Assembly (NCBI GenBank): GCA_013397455.1
Contig: VYZB01000036.1
Coordinates: 2,132,878 to 2,196,877, forward strand
Length of the DNA: 64,000 nucleotides
Origin: Crotophaga sulcirostris
Taxonomy: Eukaryota; Chordata; Aves; Cuculiformes; Crotophagidae
Reading direction: 5' to 3'
Below the pieces are notes generated by a model. The model had not been told where the DNA came from. It worked only from the letters and a program-made list of their open reading frames with translations, and did not search any database. Positions 40,001 to 52,000 of this stretch are shown piece by piece (within the stretch, counting starts at the first letter, position 1; each line of letters opens with the position of its first letter). A program made the translations under genes and the position numbers.

Positions 40001-43000
40001 GGTAGATCCAATAGCGGTTTACCCCAGGGAATTTAAAAGACTTCTTTTTTTCCCCTGAATAAACTGAAGCTTACTTTACTGGATTACTTTGAGGAGTGCT
40101 ATCCCATGTTATTTCAATTACTTTAATTCCCACTGGCAACTTGCATGCATTTTTCTTCTTATGCGGATGCATTATTTTTTAAGCAATGTGTTGCAAATGA
40201 AAGGGCATAAAAAGCCAGATCCCTACAGACTTGTGGAAAATACACTCACCTTTGTCTGTGTGCATGTGGTAGGTGGAGTGTTTATAACAAAAACACTAAC
40301 AGAAGTGAAGCACACAAAGATAGGCATCAATGAACAGCCACAGGTACTGACAAAGCAATTTGTACTTTTTTATTCTGCTGTTTTAAAACTAGTGTAAAGT
40401 TGACATTGCTGCTTCTAAATGCTGTGGTCATCGATAGCTTTAACAGAAGTCCTTTGTGTAGGATATATAATCATCATTTAGGCATTACAAAGCTGTTTTC
40501 AGTGGAATTAGTAGCAGTGCAGGCTAAAGCAGTCAATAGCCATGGTGGTTTGCCAATGACTTGACTTCTTTTTTTAATTCTGCCTTTCAGTGGTGGGAGA
40601 AATATTACAGTAACTGGAACCGGGTTTGAACTCATCCAGAGTTTCTCCTTGGTGGTATATGCAGAACATCCAGAAGCAGGGAACACAAATCTCAAAAGGG
40701 TAATTTTCTTTTTTTCCTCCAGAGCCATGACATTGGATGCACAATATATAATCTGTTCAAAAATGCGTTTAAGCTTGCCCACTGAACATCACTGGGCTTG
40801 GAGTGGAATAAAGTTTAAGCAGATTCTGGGTCTGTTCAGGGTTTCTGTGCAAGAAGAGTCTAGCCCTGCCACCTTGATTTACATTCACTTGTACCTTACA
40901 ATCTTCTGCTTTTAAATTATTGTCACTCAATATGAATAAGGATAGGAAAAAAAAAGTTTTTTCCAGTAAACTGGATTTATTTCAAAATTTGAAAACAGTG
41001 TAATTTTTTTTGTCCTTCTCTTCACCTTGCAAGCTTTAGAGATTTGCCTGAAACAGGACTCAAATCCAGACAGTGTTGAGAACTTAGACTTAGCTTTGCA
41101 CAGTCAATCCCTTCTGTCTTCTCACACTTCAATTAAGAGAATCTGCTTTTCTTTCTTGTTTCTTGCATATTCCACCTATAGCATGTTCACAAAAAGTTGT
41201 GAAAAATAAACTTTAGAAAGAAAATGAACGCTTCTTGCATCTAATGTTAAGAGAAACTAACATTACTGGTAGGTCTCAATATCCCATTCCTCTAATGAAG
41301 ATCAAAAATTAATGGAATGATTGAGTTATCTTCCAGTTAGAGCATGTTTTAAGCCTTTTTTTAAGGCTGGCCCTTAAACTGAAGACTATTTTGTGATCCA
41401 ATATTAAAAATAATTATTTTCTTGTAGAGCTGGTAACGTACATGTTTTGTATTATATGCAGGATTCAACTTTCAGAATAAGCCCAAACCAACTGGATTTG
41501 CATCCATGAGATCCCTATCCTTAAAGAATTTTAAGAGGAAAACTGCCAACATTTCTGAGGCCATAAACTGCAAGATTATTAATTGATAATCTTTAATAAT
41601 AATAATAATGTTATCTTGATAACATTAACTTGCAGGACAACCCTAAAGTCTATGTAGCTTTCTTGACAGTGTTTATCAACATTTCTTACCATCCTTTTTA
41701 TGAATGCTCAGCATCTTCTCAACATGTTAGCTTAAGTCAGCATTACGTACAGCACATATTCTTCTCTTAAGACTAGAAACTTTATTCTAATATTTTGGTT
41801 TGCTTTCACTTATGCAACAATATCACAAATGTGGGGGAGAAGCTACTGAATTGCATTTCTCGAAATGAGAAACCAAGATGGTGACAAAAGAATTGTTGAG
41901 GGTTCCTGTTAGTGTTGTTGGCTGTGATTGATGTTACTGAATGTCTAAAGGAGTGTCTAGGATAAAATCATTTGTGTAATTGAGGATAGAGGACAGGTTA
42001 ACTGAATTGTTACCTTGAGTCTTTGATTGACAATTGATAAATTTTTTTTCAGAAAATTCACTTAGTAATTGTATTGAATTTCAGCAAGATCTTTTACAAT
42101 GTCAGTAAAAAAGATCTCACTGAGATACTTAACGGTACAGAAGGTGATCTGAATTAAAGCTGCCATGTTAGCTTCTTATCCTTAGAGCAGTTTAGAGATA
42201 CTAGCCCAATGTGATCCAGACCCACAGAATTTGGAGGCGATGGAAACTGATCTGTAGCCTAAGCTTTCTCTGCAGGCTAAGGGATAATCAATCCACAATT
42301 TATTCCCATCATGAAATTTGTTTCATTTTCTCTTCGGAAAATACCTCATACTACATTATTTTTGCTGTATGAAGAGGATATAAATCCATGATTTTATTTC
42401 TGCTGTATAAAGTTATCAACAGCTATGTACAGGAATGAGTCAAACTCCAAAATGTGCATTTCTTTCTTATCTTGTTTCATACAGTTTGTTGGAAAGGTTG
42501 TTACAAGACTCAATGAAACTACGGTGATTTTTTCTTCCCTACCAATACTGGAAGACCCAGAAAACTATAACATCACCACTATTATTCTAATGGATCATTA
42601 TAATTTGGTTGTAAAAAATGAGAGCCACTCCTTTGCCTATGTTGCAGACCCAACCTTTGAAAACTTCACAGATGGCATCAAAAAACAAGTTAACAAACTT
42701 ATTAATGCAAAGGTAAGCTGGTCAAAAGATTTGATCGCTCGTTTTGTCCTTGAAGCGAGTATGGAATTTTTATTTCCTTTCTCGAACCCATAACAGCTGT
42801 TGGGTACCATACCCAAGATGCTTGGTAGAGTCCCTTAACTCTGAAGGTGATGAACATTGTCAGCTCTCCTTTTGTCCACTCTCTCCTTCTCAGAGATAAT
42901 CACTCTCTTTTTAGCCATACTTCAGGTTTTCCTCAGGATCCCTGCTCCTGCTGAGCCTGGCATTTGGATATGTCTTCTGGCAGAGAACTCCCAACGACTG

Positions 43001-46000
43001 AAGGGGACATATCTTCTCGCACCAGGAAGGAAAGGAGAGGAGTTGCATAATTCCAAATGACTCTACTTTTCTGTATACTGTAGTGCAAATCACATCTGCT
43101 GCTCAAATTGATCCAAATGGAAATTTGCAACTCAGAACTTCTTGTCTCCCAAGACTCTGTGATGATGACTTAGCCTTGTATTTTCTGTCTAGGGCAGTAA
43201 CCTGAACAAAGCTATGACGATAGACGAGGCCCAGGCTTTTGTGGGTGATGAACCTTGCAACATAAAAACACTAACTGAAACAGACTTGTATTGTGAGCCA
43301 CCAGAAGTACAGCCTCAACCAAAGAAACGGCAGAAGAGAGATACCATCAATAACCTTCCTGAATTCATTGTAGGTTACCTTTTCAATCAAATTTAATATC
43401 ATATGTAAAGGACACTGATACAGTGCTTCTTAATGGAAGTAATTTGTTCTCCAAAGTTGTTGTAGTACCATGAAGAAACTCCTTGCAGTCTTTTCTTCTT
43501 CCAGCTTCTGCTTGCTGTCTAGAAGTCACACATAAAGCCGCTAAATGCCTTCTACATTCATTATATACGAATGTAAAATTGTAACTAGGCAGGCTGGGGA
43601 TTTTTCTTTCTCTGCTTAACAAAGTAAAATTACTTTATGGAATAGAGTGCTAGTGACCTAAATTCAGTATAAAATATTCAGAAATGTTCCTTTGTTTGGC
43701 AGTTTGAGATAGAAATTCACTTAGTGAGAACTACTGAGAATTTAGAGTGCAACTGGGAAGTGAACCACAGTCCATTTGCGCTTTTTGAGACAAATTATCT
43801 GTCTTTATCTAATTAGGTGAAATTTGGACACCGAGAATGGATCCTTGGAAGGGTGGAATATGATACACGTGTGAGTGACATCCCTCTGAATCTTATTTTG
43901 CCACTGGTACTCATTCCGATGATAGTGATCATCATCATTTCTATCATCTGTTACAGGTAAGAAAATTAGGTGGTTTACTGTCCTAAAGCTTTCAAGGTAC
44001 TACCTGATTGTTTTCAGCTCAGTCTACAGAAATGAACTTCATGTTTATTGTTAGCTGCAGAGTTAATAAAGGCAGTTACAGCTGGAAATATGTATGAGCA
44101 CCGATTTATTCCTCTCACGCACTCCAAATTCCTTGGTGTCAGTCAGCCCAGTCCGTCCTTTATACGTAAGCACAACAATTGGTCCCAGGCTTGCCAAGCG
44201 CAAAATTGCAGACTTAGTTGCACACATACATTCTTGAACTGGCAGCTAAAGTGCCTCTTGTGAAGGAGATAACTTATTCTGTATACATATCCATCAGCAT
44301 TTGTGCTGCCTCAGTCAGCTCTGCAGGTCTGAGCTGGATGGATTTGGCTAAGGGGTCATATCAGCATCTCCAGCTGAGATAAGTGTTTCCCACACAGAAA
44401 TTTCATGATTATGGTGAAATTCATGCTTCACAAAAGGCCAGAATGGTGTTTGTATTTCACTTAGGACCTTCTTAGCCCAATTTTAAGGTTTGTAATGAAG
44501 GCCTCATACTGGTCTTCAGGAGGGGGCAGATTTCACTCTTATGATGCATATCAATACAACTGAAGTAATGCTGAGGTATGTACTGTACAGCACTGATGTG
44601 CTCATGGACCTCCTGCAACCTTCTCAGTTCAGCCCCAGGCACACCTGGGTAACTCAGAGCCAGTGCAGGGCATGTTGCAAGCAGTCTTTGTTCAAAACAT
44701 ACAAATTGAGTTTCTGTATTTAACATGTGATTAAAAGCATTTGTAGCTACAACTTACTGGATTTTAAATTGCTGGCCCAAGTGTGCTTTGAAGCAGCAGA
44801 CTGTGATGGTGCCAGGTTGATTTGCACGGAATGAAGATTTGGTTTACTGTTGCTGTTCTCCTCTATTCTCTTTCTGCTGCCATTGTTTAAAAAGAAATCA
44901 AAACCAGGAAAAGGTCCTCCAGTCCTTTAGCTTTGCACTTAGAGTTGCTGCAAATTATTTGCTTTGCAGTTTGTAACTTTTTAAAAATTTTACCTCTATT
45001 CCATAAAGACGCAAGAGCCAACAAGCAGAACGAGAGTATGAAAAGATTAAATCACAACTTGAAGGCCTGGAGGAGAGTGTCAGAGACCGGTGTAAGAAGG
45101 AATTTACAGGTATGACAGATACTTGCACTGCTGTGGGTTCTCTAGAGCAGTCAGAAGATGGGCTGGAGCAATGGTGCCAGCTTGCTGAAACTGTCTTCTG
45201 GGAACAAATAATTGATAGATCTTAGTAGTCTTGATAGTCTTGATTACTGACATTGACATAGAAGAGATATTTTGCCATTATATATGAAAGCTGTAAATAA
45301 AGTAAAACAGTTAGCTGAGGTTATTAAAGGAAGTTGATACTTTTAGTCTAAAGGAAGCACAGAGTTAGCAACTGGGAAATAGAAACTAGTTGAGATTGGG
45401 GTTACTTATAGCCACTGATGTGAGTGGCCATTGTTACGGAGGAAATAATGTTTTATAGTGACTAACTGTGCAGTTAGTATTTAGCACAATGCCTGTATGT
45501 GCCGTGTATGCACATTAAAGACTGTTTCCAGAGCTGCACAGTGTATTTGCAGCAGTCAGCATACAAAAGGATAATTTGGCAAACTCATAGGAAAGAAATA
45601 GCATTTTGCCCTGGTTATTGTGGGAAGACATTAAGCTTGGTTTGAGGAGCTAGCTAATTGTTCTGTGTAAATGTAGAGGCATCATCCCAGGGAAGGCAGT
45701 GGGAGGTGTGAACGCTCAGCATTTCTACATGTTGAACTACTCATTGCAGTGCTTAAATTAGGCATCTAAGTGCAGACATAGCAAATATTGGCCTAAATGA
45801 TTACTGTGAAATGTCACCTCTTTATCTGAATTATACTTGGGTCTTGGGTCATGTTGAAATAATCTCTATTAAAAAAACCCACTTTTTATTTCTAAAGAGA
45901 AATACATTGTTTCATTTACCAGTGGCTAAAAAGTAGGATTGAATTAAACAGCAATTTCAGGTTAGAGTTTGAAATAAATTTAAGAAGCTCAGGGAGTCTC

Positions 46001-49000
46001 AAAGATTTCCTCTGTGCTCGAGGCCTCTCCCAGTCTTGTTTTTTCTGACAGTTCTGGAACAGGATGTTCTTTTCTTGTACCAGCTTGCTTTCTCTGGAAA
46101 ACTGACTCCTTCCAGGTTCTGAACACAAACAAGAAGCAAATATTTGAATCAAAAACTCTTCCTAAATGGGCTTAATTTCCAAACATTTCAAACATTTTGA
46201 ACTATGAGAGGGATTAATCAAAGTTAACAACTCTCCTTCTCACTTCCCGTCCCATGGAACTTCATTCCTGTTTCTGAAAGGAGAAAGTGCCTTTCTCTTG
46301 CTGATACTCCTAGTAGAGCATTACAGACTCCTACTGCGTGTTGGGTTGAAGGCTTTCTCTCTGCTTCACCAAGCACAAACACTGGGGAGGTAGAATGCAC
46401 ATCCAGTTTCTGAACTGCACCCACGTTGGTGGACAGTAAAATGAAACACTGAAGTCAAAACACGTCCTGGATCCATACTGTGAAACAGTACAAAGTGCAG
46501 ACAGTCTAAAATACATGGGACCAAAGATAGCCAAGGAAAGGGCCATCAGGGAGGAAGTACAAATACCACAGTGCTGAAAGCCACAAGGTGCCTTCTCCCT
46601 TAGCTTTGTTGAATGCTATAGAACAAAGAGGTAAATGAATGAAAAAAAGGCAATAAAATTGCTGAGACAATAGGTCACTATATTAATTAACAAGGTATTC
46701 TCGTCAATCAGCGATATTGGGTAATTGGAAAGCCTTCAGCTAGAATAGCTGCTCCAAAGGATGATTCCTTAATTGTTGTCCCTTTTAAGAACTTCAGAGC
46801 TTTTGAGTCCATGTTTCCATCAATTTTGATGAACCATTTAACCTTCTTCCTTCCTGCCATCTCCTTCCTTCCAATTAAATTAGTGTGCTTTACACTTTAA
46901 CCCTTTCTTCCTTTGATTGCTATGTGTTTTTTAAAGGAATTTTCATTACTATCTAGACTCAGAAGGAGTAGAATGTGCATTGAAAAAACACCAAAAAACA
47001 AGATAACAATATTGCAGTGTCTTTTTGTCTCTGTGCTACTATCCTGCACTTGTATACATGAACTCACTCAGAAGTCCATGAAGGCCTTTTTTCAGATAGG
47101 CAGCAACAAGGAAACTATCTGTGCAGTTATCCTCATGTCACCATAGGATTAGCTGTGATCGTAGTTAACAGGATAATTGGTAAAAACAGCAAGAGAAAAT
47201 ATGAGATGAAATGGAGTTTTTGGTGTTAAGTTGCTTTTTTGTCCATTACAAGGTACCCAAAGAGATAGTGTTGCCTAAAGAAGCTTGCAGGCTTTTTCAA
47301 ACAAACCTTTAAACTGTATTGCATGTTCCAGATCTAATGATAGAGATGGAGGATCAGACAAATGATATCAATGAAGCTGGAATTCCAGTACTGGACTACA
47401 AAACCTATACGGACAGAGTCTTCTTCTTACCCTCCAAAGACGGAGAGAAAGACGTGATGATTACAGGGAAGCTGGATATTCCCGAGGCCAGGCGGCAGAC
47501 TGTGGAGCAGGCTTTGAACCAGTTCTCCAACCTTCTCAATAGCAAATCATTTCTTATCAATGTGAGTACTGAAGTAGATTGATCCTTGTCTCTTATCTAG
47601 GCATAGCTGTGTGTGCAAGATAGTAGGTTTGCAAGTGCAGCTGAACCAAAATTATTAAAAATAAGTGATTTTCAAATGGTTCTGGTTCCACAATAACTGC
47701 TGCAGATACGTGGCATAGCCAGAGCTGCCTGGTGGGGCAAAGAGGGAAGATCATATTTCTGTGCCAAGTCACGCAGTGTGGAGTTAGTCAACATTGCAGT
47801 GGCTGTAGGAAAACAGATATTACCCAATCTGGCATAAAAACTGCTGTTAGAAGTTTGTTTTAGCCTTTTAAGAAGCACATTGAAGAATGCCGATTCCATC
47901 CTGGTTCATTGCAGGAGTCACCTGTGGGCAGCCATCTGCTGGATCTCTGTCCCAGAGAGGCAGAGGCTCCTCAAGTGGCCTATTCATCAAGATTGATGAG
48001 TGCTTAGAGCAGCTCTGAAGAGACTTCTAATTGCTCACTCTCAAAAGCTGAAGCTGATTGTCAGACACCTAAATATAGATTTAGGCTTCTAACTTTTTCT
48101 GCTTTTTTAAAATGAGGCTCCAGTGCTGAGCTAGTTAATGGTAGCATTACAGTTTATGGCAGATGAGAGCACATTCCCAGGTGTACTTAGATTAATGTCT
48201 TTGTAATTTGATGTGAAAGGACTGGGAATTTGGGGGAGAGGGGAGTTGATTTTCTCTTTTAAAAAATTGTCTGAGAACACCTTTTTCATTTAATTAAAGC
48301 ATCCTTTTTAGATAAGGCTTCAGTAAAAATATGTAAACGTTCCTTGGATTTGTTCAGTACACTGTGTGTATCTAAAAATATTATAGTCAACATTTTCTTA
48401 TAAGTAGTTTTTTTTGAACTTGTGAAAACTTTTCTATTCTGTGCTTAGATCAATGTTAAAATAGTATTACTTGTCTTCTTAGTGCAGACAAGTGTTGAGG
48501 TTCTTCAGAATCCTGTCATTTGACTTGATTTTGTGCTTGTTTTCTGTTTCAGTTTATTCACACGCTGGAAAACCAAAGGGAGTTCTCTGCTCGAGCTAAA
48601 GTGTATTTTGCATCTTTACTGACAGTTGCTTTACATGGAAAACTAGAATACTATACTGACATCATGAGGACGCTGTTCTTAGAACTGATGGAGCAGTATG
48701 TTGTGGCCAAAAATCCAAAGCTGATGCTCAGAAGGTTTGAATAATATTTTCTTTTTCTGTAAAAGTATTTCTTTTGCCATGTATTAAAATGCCCACTGTC
48801 CATGAAAGTCAGAAGTAGCATGGCCCAAACATATTAGAAAGGCAAGCTCACCAGGAGTAGCTGTGGAAGGCACAGGCAGGACTGCTGGCAATAGCTCTGT
48901 TTATTCAAATGCTGTAGTGTAGAATCTGCGTCGAGATTACTGAAACATCTACCTTACTTCAAAATACAATATTGAACATTTAATTTACTTTTTAATCTAA

Positions 49001-52000
49001 TTTTATTCCAAATGATCTAGCATTTATACCACACATCATCTCCATAATGAGCACACATAATCAACTTGCATTTGGCATTCAGTGAGGGCTTGCTCTAGTG
49101 TTTTTAACCCTGTTGTTATCCCTCAAAAAAAAAAAAAATAAAAGGCCTTGCTCTGTGTACGTTATAGCTTTGTAATCTGTAGAGTTTTTTCCCAGTAGCT
49201 GCACAACTGGGTTAATTTTTTGGCTCTGACAGCATAGACCCAATTTAAGATTTTGCATAAAGGATGTGTGCTTTTCAGTAATGAGCTGAAGGTAGCTGGG
49301 AATTATGAGCAATACAAAGCACTTATCCTAAAGCAAGAACATGCTCTCAAAACTCTATAGGGAAATCATTGCATTAGGAGAGTGCATGCAGTTAAGCACA
49401 TAAAAATATTGTATTTCAAGCAAGCAATGTTTTTCTTTAAAACTTTGTCATTAAGTACCCTTACCAAACTCAGGGTTGTTTTTTTTCCTCAGATCTGAAA
49501 CAGTTGTTGAGAGAATGTTGTCTAACTGGATGTCTATTTGTTTATACCAATACCTCAAGGTAAGAGTCGAAGTCTGTTGCATTTGAGAGGTTTTTATCAG
49601 TAATACTTAAACAGGATGAACTGAGTGTATCTTTTGGTTTTGCTGTATTTCATTTCCTTTCCTTTAAACAGGATAATGCTGGGGAGCCTCTTTATAAATT
49701 GTTTAAGGCTATCAAACACCAGGTAGAAAAAGGACCAGTGGATGCTGTACTGAAGAAAGCCAAGTATACATTGAATGACACAGGCTTACTAGGAGATGAT
49801 GTAGAGTATACACAGTTGGTAAGTGGAGTATGATTAATATATTATAAAATATGTTTTTTCTTTTAGAATTAAGTTCTGTAGTTTTAAGTCTGTACGTACT
49901 TTTCTGGGCTACTGTGAACTGCACAGAAATTCTGGTCAGGAAGGGCAAGACTGTTGATAGTTTGACCAAAGCAAGTCTCCAAGCAGGAAAATAGAATTAT
50001 GAAGTATCTTCCAAGCATTAAATCCAAGTCCTGCTCCTGTGGAATCCATTTCCATAAATTCCTTTCATAATTTTCAAAGTCTGTCTGAACAGTGGCCAGA
50101 GTGTTTGGCTCCTTGCCTTTTCCCATCTAAATTAACTGGCAATTGATTTTTGCAGAATTCTTGCACTAACGTAATGCTTGAACTTTGGGTTGTCTTTCTC
50201 CATTATGATTGCTGCTTGTGAGTGTATCAAACGTCATTCAAAGATCATTTTATTAATATACCAGAATGAACTACTCTACAGTCCTGTGAGATGGCTTTGC
50301 AATTTCCAAAACACTTTATGAACTTAGTTCTGCACTTGTTCTTGTGTGAGTCAAACTCTCCTGAATAGCCCAACTGACATTGAAAGAGGTTTGTTTCCAC
50401 CTAAGGGAATAATTCCCTACAGTGATGAGGGGAAGCTGACTCTACAGGCAGTTGTGGAGACCTGTGTTAGATACTTAAAGTGGGATGAAGTGGACATCCC
50501 TGCACTAGGAGTTCCCCATCTGAGTTCCACCACCCCTCTGAATTGGCTAACCAACGCCATCATCCTGTTCTCTTCTATTGCAAATTCTGTTTTAACTTAA
50601 TTCTGTTCAATGCCACAATTTTCCACCAATTTTTGAGCCAGACTCCAGCACATGGATTCACTATCTTTTAAAAAAAATTGAAGCAGCCCATTCTTTATAT
50701 GTTTAGGGAGCCTAAACTTTACTCTTTCTGACAGTCTTGCTGGTTTTCTTCAAGATGCAGCGTAATGAATGTCAAAGATGCACAGACTGCCCTTCAAAGA
50801 CCAACACAGGATTTTTTTTCCCCTCTCTGATTTCTCTTTTACTGACAAGTTAGGAATCATTTGTGGTTGTCTCCAGCTGAGAAAGATGCAGTGACATATC
50901 TGCAGTCTGGAAAGAGAAACTTAATAAAAAGCTTTATTAAGTCCTGGTGGAAAAAAAAAATCACCATTTTGTGTATTCTGAAGGGATGCTGATGGGAGGA
51001 CTGATGGGAGGAGACTGCTGTAGGACTTTCACTCACAGAATCACTAGACTGTGACCTAGACTGCCTGGACAAAAAGAGTGTGCAGAGCAAGAAATAATAT
51101 TTTAAGTTCGATTGATATTTTGGGTATTAGTTGAATTGTCATCTTTATATCTGAGCTGAAAGTGCCAACCACAGAAACCACACTGACTGGCAGTGCTTTC
51201 TCTTTCATATGGAGAACAAAATTTACTTGCATTGTACATCGTGTAAGACTTTGTGGCAATAATTCTTTATTCAGACTGTTTCTTTTCCCAAAAAAGCCAA
51301 TGCATGCAATTATGCTAAATGAATGCAATGTGAAAGCAGAAAATTTGTGTATGCAATCAGATGTGGGCACAACAAGCATACTAGCTAGATATTAAACATT
51401 ATAACATTGTACAGAAGCAGTATTTAGTCCAGATTTACACATTTCCCATCAAACAAAGATTCTGTGTGTGTGCATGCATTGGAGATAATGAGATATATGT
51501 GTGTATATATATGTGTGATAAACGGTTATGAAGGGGGTTGCTACTCCTATAGATTATTGGGGTCTTTGACACGATGATGACATTGTTGTGGTAACTATGA
51601 ACAGCCAGGGAGGATTTGTGTACCAAGGTAGGTTAAAGCATGAGTTAATTAGTTCACTTCTGCCTGAAAGTGAGACACGGTGGGAAAGTACGGTGTAGAG
51701 CAGTTGTCTGCTCTCTAATTGTTCTTATTTAAAAGATGAATCTGTTTTGCATCACTGGTTACACTGACATGCTGCATACTGAACCAGCAGCAAAATCATG
51801 TCTAATTACCATAAAGCTAATAGGAAAAGGAAGGTGAAATCTCGTGATTAGTTTGAGAGTTCCGTCAAGGGACAGTGCAATCATGTTTAATTTGACTGCC
51901 GTATGGCGCAGCTTTTCTTCACTGTTTAAAAATACAAGCCATGCAAGTTTATTTCTGAGGTTTGAGATGATAAATTCAGGCATTATGGTTGGCAGGACCA

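Noticed and set aside
43370..43376. Alternative donor (tag|gttacc) 4 bp after the chosen donor of exon 43193-43369
   Set aside because: Would add 4 nt and break the frame into the transmembrane exon.
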